DNA of 27,656 bases from contig CAKUAK010000052.1 in assembly GCA_934636325.1 (NCBI GenBank), positions 1 through 27,656 on the forward strand. The letters are read 5' to 3'. Source of the DNA: an uncultured Eubacteriales bacterium. Lineage in GTDB: Bacteria > Bacillota > Clostridia > Oscillospirales > Butyricicoccaceae. The notes beneath the pieces are model-generated. The model searched no databases, was not told the DNA's origin, and saw only the letters and a list, made by a program, of their open reading frames with translations. The translations under genes were made by a program, and so were the position numbers. Of the stretch, positions 16,398-22,419 are shown one piece after another; positions within the stretch are counted from its first letter, which is position 1; the number at the start of each line of letters is the position of its first letter.

Positions 16398-17148
16398 GGG
16401 CCTGTCCTCTTTTTCTGACCTCTTCGGCCCTGCCGCAGCTCATCTTACCCTGATCGCATGCGCCGTACAGACACGCCGGACCGGCCTTCTTAAAGAGTGC
16501 GGGAGCCGTCTCGCGGCAGATATCGAGCATCTGCCAGGCAAGCGCCCTTATCTCCCACTGTGCGCGATTACAGCAGCGAAGCCTGAAAAAGTTATAAAGC
16601 GACCTGGCGTTCATCGTCATCATGATCTTTGTCTCGCAGGCGTTCGGCAGGACGAAGCGGGCGTCCTCGATGGCCATTTTGCGGGCCTTGGTCTTATTCC
16701 CCGCGATCTCGGCCCCGCCCAGCTCGGCCAGATGCTTTTCATAAAGAAGGTCGCTCAATGCGACATAGCTTTTCTGGATATCGTCCATCGTCTTTATGTA
16801 AAGAGCCTTTGCGCCCTCGTTGGCCTCAATTTCGGGGGGAACGACATATGAAAAGCTGTTCTCCTTTACATATCGCTGAGACTGTACGCTGAAAGAAGCT
16901 ATCCTGTGTCTCGTTATCTGGGCCAGCAGCGAACGCGAGACCCCTTCGATGGCGAAGGTGAAGCTGGCGTGCTCGATGGGGCTCTCGTGGCCCATCGCCG
17001 TCAGCATATCAATAAACTCTTCGGCCTTCTCGTCGCTGAGGCCGTCCATTATCGTATCGTAATCGGCCGGAGAATAGCAGAATCTGGCGGCCGCGGCAAT
17101 GAGCTTTTCCGGTTCGGGCGTCGAGGCGATCAGCTTGACTTTAAGCAT
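16390..17148 (-). CDS. thyX: flavin-dependent thymidylate synthase
   Basis: ThyX uses FAD, NADPH and methylene-tetrahydrofolate to turn dUMP into dTMP. The ThyX signature RHRxxxxxxxS is intact (RHRIASFSVQS, residues 80-90), with the HESPIEHASFTF block before it and the SLYNFFRLRCCNRAQWEIR block in the C-terminal half. I prefer the ATG at 17148 (252 aa) because AAAGGTG precedes it by eight bases. An in-frame GTG at 17160 would abut its own ribosome binding site. The start overlaps the tagA/wecG stop by eight bases (ATGCTTAA). No thyA is in view. Confidence 0.95.
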   Translation of the reverse strand: MLKVKLIASTPEPEKLIAAAARFCYSPADYDTIMDGLSDEKAEEFIDMLTAMGHESPIEHASFTFAIEGVSRSLLAQITRHRIASFSVQSQRYVKENSFSYVVPPEIEANEGAKALYIKTMDDIQKSYVALSDLLYEKHLAELGGAEIAGNKTKARKMAIEDARFVLPNACETKIMMTMNARSLYNFFRLRCCNRAQWEIRALAWQMLDICRETAPALFKKAGPACLYGACDQGKMSCGRAEEVRKRGQAHA

Positions 17149-17881
17149 TTTTATTTTCACCTTTTATTTTAGATTTAAAAGCATAGAGCAGATACAGCGG
17201 AAGCCTTGCCATGCGCTTTATACGCTTGGGCTCTTTAAGCAGACGGTGGAGCCACTCGAGACCCAGATCGACGAATATCTTCGGCGCGCGCTGGCTGTTG
17301 CCGGAAAATACGTCCAGCGACCCCCCGAGACCGGCCATTACCGGCACGTTCAGAGCTCCATCGTTCCTGTCCATAAAGAACTCCTGCTTGGGACATCCGA
17401 GGCAGACAAAGAGGGCCGATGCGCCGGAATCGTTTATCTTTTTGATTATGCCCGGCTCTTCCTCCGGCTTGTAATATCCATCGTTGGTCCCGGCAATGAC
17501 AAGACCGGGATACTTCGCGGTCAGCTTTTCGGCTGCAGCCTCGGCAACGCCCGGCTTGCCGCCGAATAAAAACAGGCCCTTGCCCGCGCGGCTCATGGCC
17601 TCGACCAGCTTCTCTGCAAACTCTACCCCGGCGACCTTACCCTTTAACGGACGCCTGAGTATCTTAGACGCGTATATTACGCCGATGCCGTCGGGCAACA
17701 CCAGCTGAGAATCGTTGACGACCCGCCTGAGGTCCTCGTTTTTAAGGCAGTCGAGCCCGATCTCCGCGTTGGGTGTGACCACCCTGCATCGCTGCCCGCG
17801 TTCTATATGATTCATTGCGGTGTTCACGGCCTCGGACAAAGTTATATTGTCGAAGCCCACCGACAAAATATCGGTTCGGAT
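17141..17881 (-). CDS. tagA: WecG/TagA/CpsF family glycosyltransferase, probable AUC start
   Basis: A TagA-type enzyme that adds N-acetylmannosamine to undecaprenyl-PP-GlcNAc in wall teichoic acid linkage synthesis, at the inner membrane face. The family core is clear: TPNAEIGLDCLK (Thr36, Asn38), LPDGIGVIYAS (Asp64), CPKQEFFMD and GLGGSLDVFSG, plus the C-terminal membrane-docking tail APKIFVDLGLEWLHRLLKEP. The frame is open to an ATG at 17989, but that ATG lies inside the -35 element of the operon promoter, so translation must begin later. Family alignment puts residue 1 at an ATC (17881-17879) spaced properly from AAAGGGG. A TTG at 17890 abuts that site. The result is 246 aa, normal for the family. 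First gene of the 11-gene operon. Confidence 0.93.
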   Translation of the reverse strand: MRTDILSVGFDNITLSEAVNTAMNHIERGQRCRVVTPNAEIGLDCLKNEDLRRVVNDSQLVLPDGIGVIYASKILRRPLKGKVAGVEFAEKLVEAMSRAGKGLFLFGGKPGVAEAAAEKLTAKYPGLVIAGTNDGYYKPEEEPGIIKKINDSGASALFVCLGCPKQEFFMDRNDGALNVPVMAGLGGSLDVFSGNSQRAPKIFVDLGLEWLHRLLKEPKRIKRMARLPLYLLYAFKSKIKGENKNA

Positions 17882-17902
17882 AAAAAACAACCCCTTTTTA
17901 TG

Positions 17903-17947
17903 ATGCCGTGTTATGCCGAAGCATGCCCTTCTTCCAAACGGGCATAC
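17903..17947 (-). promoter_or_regulatory. structured leader with phased ATGCC repeats before tagA
   Basis: On the plus strand, ATGCC occurs at 17903-17907, 17913-17917 and 17923-17927, exactly 10 bp apart. A complementary GGGCATAC lies at 17940-17947. In the minus-strand RNA the single upstream AUGCC can pair with any of three GGCAU copies. The best pairing is GUAUGCCC with GGGCAUGC, eight pairs including one G-U. The element lies between the promoter and the ribosome binding site. A regulatory role is inferred from position only. Confidence 0.4.
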
Positions 17948-17960
17948 CTGTAACATTACA

Positions 17961-17989
17961 ATTTTACCATCTGAGCCGTCCATTTTCAA
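17961..17989 (-). promoter_or_regulatory. promoter of the 11-gene minus-strand operon
   Basis: On the minus strand, TTGAAA (17989-17984), a 17-bp spacer and TAAAAT (17966-17961), with TGG directly before the -10. The transcript would start near 17954, leaving a leader of about 70 nt before tagA. No other good promoter or terminator was seen down to 5.8 kb. Confidence 0.7.
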
Positions 17990-18012
17990 TAATTAAAGCA
18001 ATATATTATGGC

Positions 18013-18041
18013 TTGTCTGCCTCTGAATATTTTGTTATACT
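18013..18041 (+). promoter_or_regulatory. promoter of nth
   Basis: TTGTCT (18013-18018), a 17-bp spacer and TATACT (18036-18041) with TGT before the -10. It rules out an upstream in-frame TTG at 18042 as the translation start, since that codon abuts the -10 element. Confidence 0.6.
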
Positions 18042-18077
18042 TTGACCAGTATCACCAATGAAAAAGAGGCCGAAGAT

Positions 18078-18728
18078 ATGACAAAAGAAGAAAAAGGACG
18101 CGAGGTCGTCGAAAGACTCAAGAAAGAATATCCCAGCAGCTGCTCCCTTGAATCGAGCGCAGATTATCAGCTGCTGTTCGCCACAAGGCTGTCGGCCCAA
18201 TGCACCGATGCCAGGGTAAATCAGGTGACAAAAATCCTGTTTGCCAAATACCCTACCCTCCAGGCCCTCGCCGACGCCGGCGAAAATGATATAGCCGAGA
18301 TAATAAAGCCCTGCGGTCTGTTCAGGACAAAAGCCAGAGATATAAAGCTGGGAGCCGAGATGATAATCCGTGATTTCGGCGGCAAGGTCCCTGACAGCAT
18401 GGAAAAGCTCCTGACCATACCCGGCGTGGGAAGAAAGACGGCCAACCTGATCCTTTCCGATATATACGGTCATCCGGCCATCGTGGCCGACACCCACTGC
18501 ATGCGCATCGCCGGTAAGCTCGGCCTGACATCAGGCGGCAAAGACCCATTAAAGGTGGAAAAAGAGCTTTCGGCCATAATCGAGCCTGAAGAACAGGCCT
18601 CTCTCTGCCACCGTTTCGTACATTTCGGGCGCGACGTATGCACAGCCCGCTCGCCGAAATGCATGCGCTGTCCCTTAAGCGATATATGCTCCGAATACGC
18701 CGGGAACACGTCCCCGCAGGCAAAATAA
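18078..18728 (+). CDS. nth: endonuclease III (DNA glycosylase/AP lyase)
   Basis: A base-excision repair enzyme that removes oxidised pyrimidines and cleaves the abasic site. The ATG at 18078 follows AGAGG with good spacing and gives 216 aa. The helix-hairpin-helix LLTIPGVGRKTAN carries the catalytic Lys120, and Asp138 is in VADTHCMRI, the same numbers as in E. coli Nth. The C-terminal Fe-S cluster loop is complete: Cys188, Cys195, Cys198 and Cys204 (C-x6-C-x2-C-x5-C). It is monocistronic, diverges from the tagA operon and converges on the phosphodiesterase gene. Confidence 0.97.
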   Translation: MTKEEKGREVVERLKKEYPSSCSLESSADYQLLFATRLSAQCTDARVNQVTKILFAKYPTLQALADAGENDIAEIIKPCGLFRTKARDIKLGAEMIIRDFGGKVPDSMEKLLTIPGVGRKTANLILSDIYGHPAIVADTHCMRIAGKLGLTSGGKDPLKVEKELSAIIEPEEQASLCHRFVHFGRDVCTARSPKCMRCPLSDICSEYAGNTSPQAK

Positions 18729-18740
18729 AAATATATTCCC

Positions 18741-18778
18741 GCCCCTCCGCGGCCGTCAGGCAAAGCGGAGGGGCTCTT
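18741..18778. terminator. hairpin between the convergent nth and phosphodiesterase genes
   Basis: GCCCCTCCGC (18741-18750) pairs with GCGGAGGGGC (18765-18774). On the plus strand it is followed by TCTTTC, a short T-tract. The converging gene's stop codon (18756-18758) lies in the loop, so one arm is coding. On the minus strand no T-run follows directly. It should end nth; its effect on the other strand is less clear. Confidence 0.65.
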
Positions 18779-19256
18779 TCCATCTCGACCCGCGATCCTG
18801 GGCCAGACGCTTGAGGCAGCAGTCATAAACCCCGTTTTCTATCATAAGCAGCGCGTAATATTCGTTATAGCTGCTCATCGTCCCGCCGTTGAGCAGAAGT
18901 ATGCCGGCGGTATAAGAGGCCTTCTGCCTGTGGGTATGGCCGTAAAGCGCCACCTGGGCATCGCGGCCGAGGGCCTCTGAAAGATATATATCCTCTGTCG
19001 TCTTGACCGAATAACGGTGGCCGTGGGTCATAACGATCCTGACGCCGCCGCATACGGTTTCGCGTATGATCGGTTCGGGACAAAGAGGATCGCAGTTGCC
19101 CCTTACGGCAAGTATCCTGTCGGGAGGCAGCAGCCCCTCTATATCGCCTACTCCGTCGCCGCAGAAATAGACCATATCGGGCTTTTCAAGCTCTATCATT
19201 CTTTTAAGGCCTTCGCGATTGCCATGGGAATCGCTGCAAACACATATTTTGATCAT
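18756..19256 (-). CDS. metallophosphoesterase, YfcE/MJ0936 family phosphodiesterase
   Basis: A 166-aa calcineurin-like phosphodiesterase. The two-metal site is complete: Asp9 and His11 (CSDSHGN), Asp34 (FCGDGVGD), Asn54 (VRGNCD), His78 (THGH), and His107 and His109 (YGHTH). Small enzymes of this family hydrolyse phosphodiesters in vitro; the natural substrate is not known. The ATG at 19256 follows AAAGGA and starts MIKICVCSDS. The frame is open further upstream, but that stretch runs antisense through the start of the small-gene cassette and has no family likeness. Confidence 0.93.
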   Translation of the reverse strand: MIKICVCSDSHGNREGLKRMIELEKPDMVYFCGDGVGDIEGLLPPDRILAVRGNCDPLCPEPIIRETVCGGVRIVMTHGHRYSVKTTEDIYLSEALGRDAQVALYGHTHRQKASYTAGILLLNGGTMSSYNEYYALLMIENGVYDCCLKRLAQDRGSRWKEPLRFA

Positions 19257-19279
19257 CTGTTTTCCTTTCCGGTATGACA

Positions 19280-19306
19280 ACTTTTCAAAGCGTCCGCCAT
19301 ATATTA
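19280..19306 (+). promoter_or_regulatory. possible mother-cell sigma-type promoter before the small-gene cassette
   Basis: CATATATTA (19298-19306) fits the sigma-K/sigma-E style -10 pattern CATAnnnTA, with AC at 19280-19281 about 16 bp upstream. I saw no convincing sigma-A promoter in 19257-19359. The patterns are short, so the support is weak. Confidence 0.25.
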
Positions 19307-19359
19307 TCGTATAGCGTCTGCCGGCACTCGGCGGCGCAATCCATTCAGGAGGTAGATCA

Positions 19360-19641
19360 ATGCCAAACGAATACGAGTCCATGGCAAAGGCCATGATGTC
19401 CTCCCCGCAGGGACTAAAGGTCATACAGACCCTTGATAAGCTGAGCGCAGCGGCCGCCAGCCCCGGCGGCCGCCAGCTGATATCCATGCTTGCCGGCAGC
19501 GGCGGCGACGCCCTTAAAAGCGCGGCGGCCGCAGCGTCTGTCACCGACAAGGATCCGGCAAGGGTCCTTATATCTACGCTGCTTGCAACAAAAGACGGCG
19601 CTTCTCTTGTAGCCAAAATAATCGAAGTAACGGGAGTTTAA
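19360..19641 (+). CDS. unrecognised small protein with three internal repeats (cassette gene 1)
   Basis: A 93-aa Ala-rich, probably helical protein without signal peptide or membrane helix. AGGAGG lies eight bases before the ATG. Three copies of a short helical unit can be lined up: SPQGLKVIQTL (15-25), SPGGRQLISML (34-44) and TKDGASLVAKI (77-87), with Gly at the fourth position and hydrophobic residues at spaced positions. The next gene starts four bases after its stop. I do not recognise a named family. The pattern recalls small uncharacterised proteins of spore-forming clostridia, but that is an impression and not an identification. Confidence 0.85.
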   Translation: MPNEYESMAKAMMSSPQGLKVIQTLDKLSAAAASPGGRQLISMLAGSGGDALKSAAAAASVTDKDPARVLISTLLATKDGASLVAKIIEVTGV

Positions 19642-19645
19642 GGCA

Positions 19646-20122
19646 ATGGCGATGACGGACGACACAAACTCTGCCGCACAGACAGGCAGCATGGAAAGCG
19701 CCATGAATATGGCCGCGGAGATATTCGCCGCAGCCCAGGGCTCTGTGCCGTCCCCGCAGTCTGCCGAAAAAACGGAGGACAAAACAGACCCGCCTTCAAA
19801 GGAAGCCCTGGCCTCGATGCTTATGGGAATGCTGTCTGACCGAAAGCCCGATGACAGCACGGCCTCGCCCGCCGGCGCCCCGGCGCCGCAGCCCGGCAGC
19901 CCGGCTTCCCCTTCCGGTCTCGGCAACGCGGCCGCCGTCCTGCCGATGCTTATGCAGGCCTTCTCGGGCGGAGAGAACTTCATAAAGCCCGAAAAGCTCA
20001 ATCTTATAAAAGCCTTTAAGCCTTATATGACCGAATCCCGCGGAAGCAGCATCGACAGGGCCATAAAGATGGCCAATATAGCCCAGGCGGCCAAATCCGC
20101 GCTGGCAGCACTCGGGAGATGA
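19646..20122 (+). CDS. unrecognised protein with disordered centre and basic helical C-terminus (cassette gene 2)
   Basis: A 158-aa protein. An acidic, Ser/Ala-rich N-terminus contains a short amphipathic stretch (MESAMNMAAEIFAAAQ, about 16-31). The middle is low in complexity and rich in Pro/Ala/Ser (about 68-93). The C-terminal 50 residues look like a compact helical domain (KLNLIKAFKPYM followed by SSIDRAIKMANIAQAAKSAL). No signal peptide or clear membrane helix. It is read four bases after gene 1 with GGGAG/AAGG upstream, and gene 3 begins four bases after its stop. The ordered C-terminus is the part to search; no function is assigned. Confidence 0.85.
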   Translation: MAMTDDTNSAAQTGSMESAMNMAAEIFAAAQGSVPSPQSAEKTEDKTDPPSKEALASMLMGMLSDRKPDDSTASPAGAPAPQPGSPASPSGLGNAAAVLPMLMQAFSGGENFIKPEKLNLIKAFKPYMTESRGSSIDRAIKMANIAQAAKSALAALGR

Positions 20123-20126
20123 GCAG

Positions 20127-20435
20127 GTGTATAACCGTTACATAAACTTCAGCGGGCCGCAGCCACAGCCCCCAAACGACAGCTTTCAATATGCCGAGCC
20201 GGAAACGGCGGCCGAAAGCCAGGCACAGCCAAGCCCCGGCGCGGAAGGCACCGAGCATGCAAGAGGCGGGCTGAGCGGTCTTAAAAACCTTTTGGGAAGC
20301 AACCTCAAGCTGCCCGACATAAACGGCGATACCCTGCTGCTCCTTGTGCTGGTCTATTTTCTTGTTGCCGATCCGGATGACAAAATAAGCGACACCGTAT
20401 TGATAATCGCGGCCCTTTTCCTTTTGGGATTGTGA
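20127..20435 (+). CDS. unrecognised protein with C-terminal membrane hairpin (cassette gene 3)
   Basis: A 102-aa protein starting at a GTG (20127), which has GGGAG eight bases upstream. Residues 1-45 are hydrophilic and rich in Pro, Gln and Glu, probably disordered. After GGLSGLKNLLGSNLKLPDIN come two hydrophobic segments (LLLLVLVYFLVA about 70-81 and VLIIAALFLLGL about 91-102) separated by DPDDKISD, so the chain ends in a short membrane hairpin. It probably anchors the products of this cassette, or itself, at a membrane. A hairpin terminator follows within 15 bp, closing the three-gene unit. Confidence 0.83.
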   Translation: MYNRYINFSGPQPQPPNDSFQYAEPETAAESQAQPSPGAEGTEHARGGLSGLKNLLGSNLKLPDINGDTLLLLVLVYFLVADPDDKISDTVLIIAALFLLGL

Positions 20436-20449
20436 CATTCAAATGAGAT

Positions 20450-20478
20450 GAGCAGAGCCAAAGGCTCTGCTCTTTTGA
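20450..20478 (+). terminator. terminator of the small-gene cassette
   Basis: A perfect 10-bp stem GAGCAGAGCC / GGCTCTGCTC (20450-20459, 20463-20472) with an AAA loop, then TTTTGATCTT. It ends eight bases before the stop of the converging gene. Minus-strand reading gives no T-run. Confidence 0.88.
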
Positions 20479-20486
20479 TCTTATCA

Positions 20487-21245
20487 TCACCCAACGTATG
20501 TTCCGTCGGGAAGAGTGAATATGTTTTCTTCTGTGATCGGCGCATCAAGCACCGAGCAGGACAGCGAATAGACCAGGGTATCCCCATCAAACCGCTGTGC
20601 GCCGATGAGCAGGCCGCTCTCGGCAGAGATATAATAAAGCCCGCGGTATCCGCTCAGCCTGTCCCGCGTTTCCGCGACAAGGCAGTACATCTCGTTGTAA
20701 AGCAGATAATCCGCCGAAATGATATCGCCGTCGTCAAGCTCGAGGATATCCTCGTATGTCGGGATAAAGGCATAATCATCGGCCGAGAAGCTGCCCCGGC
20801 TGCCCGAATATACGCTGCCGCGGACCCCTTCCCAGATATAGACATTATCTCCGTTTATGATGCAGCTGCGTTCCTGCTGGCCGCTGCCGTCATAGACGAT
20901 CGTGCGGCTGACGCCGTCGGAAAAATACACCTCGGCAGCCTTTGAGCTCTGTCCGCCGGTGTAATAGATTGTGCTGTTTGCCGAAATATGGTATTGAGCC
21001 GGACGTCGGAGCGCGGCAACTATTTTTTTGATATTGTCCCCATCGACGCGGACAGCCTCGACCATTTCACGATTAGACGTGTATTTATCAAGGTCGATAT
21101 CGACACCGTCGACACCGTCCTGAGGCAGAACGATGCCGCTCCCGCCTTCGTTTTTCGAAAAGGGCAACCCGAAAAAAATGACAAGCAGGAAGGCAAACAC
21201 GATCACGGCCGATATCGCCCAGACGCCGACTGTACCCTTTCTGAT
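20487..21245 (-). CDS. unrecognised membrane-anchored extracytoplasmic protein, probable AUC start
   Basis: A 252-aa protein. The strongest ribosome binding site, GGAGGG (21258-21253), stands eight bases before an in-frame ATC (21245-21243) with ATT just before it. No ATG lies in reach. Starting there gives MRKGTVGVWAI, a basic start followed by a membrane helix (about 8-30), a good signal anchor. The GTG at 21206 would begin inside the helix and has no clear ribosome site. The rest (about 35-252) is hydrophilic, with many Tyr/Gly/Asp and beta-strand-like segments such as GLYYISAESGLLIGAQRFD and ENIFTLPDGTYV at the end, and is presumably outside the cell. It is the last gene after trpS-wecA-wecB, 22 bp past the wecB stop. 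Family not recognised. Confidence 0.82.
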   Translation of the reverse strand: MRKGTVGVWAISAVIVFAFLLVIFFGLPFSKNEGGSGIVLPQDGVDGVDIDLDKYTSNREMVEAVRVDGDNIKKIVAALRRPAQYHISANSTIYYTGGQSSKAAEVYFSDGVSRTIVYDGSGQQERSCIINGDNVYIWEGVRGSVYSGSRGSFSADDYAFIPTYEDILELDDGDIISADYLLYNEMYCLVAETRDRLSGYRGLYYISAESGLLIGAQRFDGDTLVYSLSCSVLDAPITEENIFTLPDGTYVG

Positions 21246-21258
21246 AATATCACCCTCC
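21243..21258 (-). promoter_or_regulatory. ribosome binding site pointing to a non-AUG start
   Basis: GGAGGG at 21258-21253 has eight bases from GGAGG to ATC (21245) and five to ATT (21248). No ATG, GTG or TTG in the downstream gene's frame is correctly spaced from it. Confidence 0.55.
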
Positions 21259-21267
21259 GAAAGCCGC

Positions 21268-22419
21268 TCAGCGAGCCGTAAAGCTGTCGGCCGGTTTATC
21301 GCTCATGCCGAAATAAAACAGAAGATCATCGGCTATCCTTGCGCATGCATTGCCGTCGCCATAGGGATTGACGGCCCGCTTCATCTTCAGATAATGCTCC
21401 TGATCGTCAAACAGCTTTTCAACCCTGGCTATTATGTTATCCTTATCCGTACCTACGATCTCGACCGTTCCAGCCTCGACGGCTTCGGGGCGTTCGGTCT
21501 CCTGCCGCAGCACCAGAACAGGCTTTCCTAGAGCCGGCGCCTCCTCCTGGAGCCCGCCCGAATCGGTCATGACCATATATATCCTGTCCATAAGATTATG
21601 CATATCAAAAACCCCGAGAGGCTCTATGAGCATAACATTCGGTATGCCGGAAAGATACTTTGCCGCCGTCTCGCGGACATAGGGGCTCAGGTGGACGGGA
21701 TATACAAAGATCGCGTCACTGCGCGAACGCGCAAGGGCGACCGCAGCCTGCATGATGTTTTCCATGGGCTGACCATAGTTCTCACGCCTGTGTGCCGTCA
21801 TGAGGACAACCTTATTATTGGCGTAATCTATCGTGTTGAGCACGGGATTCTCAAAGACATAATCGGGCCTGACTGTTGTTTTCAGGGCGTCGATGACGGT
21901 ATTGCCCGTTATATAAACATTCTCTGTTATTCCCTCACGCTCGAGATTGAGCTTATTCGATACCGTAGGGGCGAAATGGATATCGGCCAGCCTTCCGGTC
22001 AGCTGGCGGTTGATCTCTTCCGGGAAGGGCGAGTTTTTATCAAAACTGCGCAGTCCGGCCTCGACATGCCCTACCTTTATCTTATCGTAAAAGGCCGCCA
22101 GCGCCGACGCAAAGGTCGTTGTCGTATCACCGTGGACAAGCACGATATCGGGGCGATCCTTATCAAAGACCTCCTTGAGGCCGGTAAGAGACTTGGCCGT
22201 CACCGAATAAAGGGTCTGGCTCTTTTCCATTATGTTAAGATCAAAGTCGGGCGTTATCCCGAAGGCCGACAGCACCTGATCGAGCATCTCCCGGTGCTGA
22301 CCGGTCACACATACGACCGGCCTGAACTCGGGGCGGGACTCCAGCTCCTTTACGAGCGGAGCCATCTTGATGGCCTCGGGCCTTGTGCCGAAAATAAGCA
22401 TGACATTTATCTTGTTCAT
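21268..22419 (-). CDS. wecB: UDP-N-acetylglucosamine 2-epimerase (non-hydrolysing)
   Basis: A 383-aa cytoplasmic enzyme (WecB/MnaA) that interconverts UDP-GlcNAc and UDP-ManNAc. The GT-B-like fold shows IFGTRPEAIKMAPLV (9-23), the VTGQHREMLDQVL block, HGDTTTTFASALAAF, VGHVEAGLRS, and the C-terminal DSGGLQEEAPALGKPVLVLR and RPEAVEAGT blocks that bind the UDP moiety. UDP-ManNAc is the donor used by TagA (encoded at 17.1-17.9 kb), and wecA immediately upstream makes the acceptor lipid. Its ATG overlaps the wecA stop by four bases (ATGA). Confidence 0.96.
   Translation of the reverse strand: MNKINVMLIFGTRPEAIKMAPLVKELESRPEFRPVVCVTGQHREMLDQVLSAFGITPDFDLNIMEKSQTLYSVTAKSLTGLKEVFDKDRPDIVLVHGDTTTTFASALAAFYDKIKVGHVEAGLRSFDKNSPFPEEINRQLTGRLADIHFAPTVSNKLNLEREGITENVYITGNTVIDALKTTVRPDYVFENPVLNTIDYANNKVVLMTAHRRENYGQPMENIMQAAVALARSRSDAIFVYPVHLSPYVRETAAKYLSGIPNVMLIEPLGVFDMHNLMDRIYMVMTDSGGLQEEAPALGKPVLVLRQETERPEAVEAGTVEIVGTDKDNIIARVEKLFDDQEHYLKMKRAVNPYGDGNACARIADDLLFYFGMSDKPADSFTAR

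Noticed and set aside
15210..16418. A 402-codon plus-strand frame across the CPBP and tmk genes
   Set aside because: Both minus-strand genes carry complete catalytic motifs, and the frame spans their overlap with no start signal.
17882..17989. N-terminal extension of tagA to the ATG at 17989
   Set aside because: That ATG falls in the -35 box of the operon promoter, and the added 36 residues do not resemble the family.
18042..18077. N-terminal extension of nth to a TTG at 18042
   Set aside because: It abuts the -10 element. The ATG at 18078 has a ribosome site and puts Lys120 and Asp138 at the E. coli positions.
19257..19616. Upstream extension of the phosphodiesterase frame by 120 codons
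   Set aside because: It runs antisense through cassette gene 1 and matches no metallophosphoesterase N-terminus.
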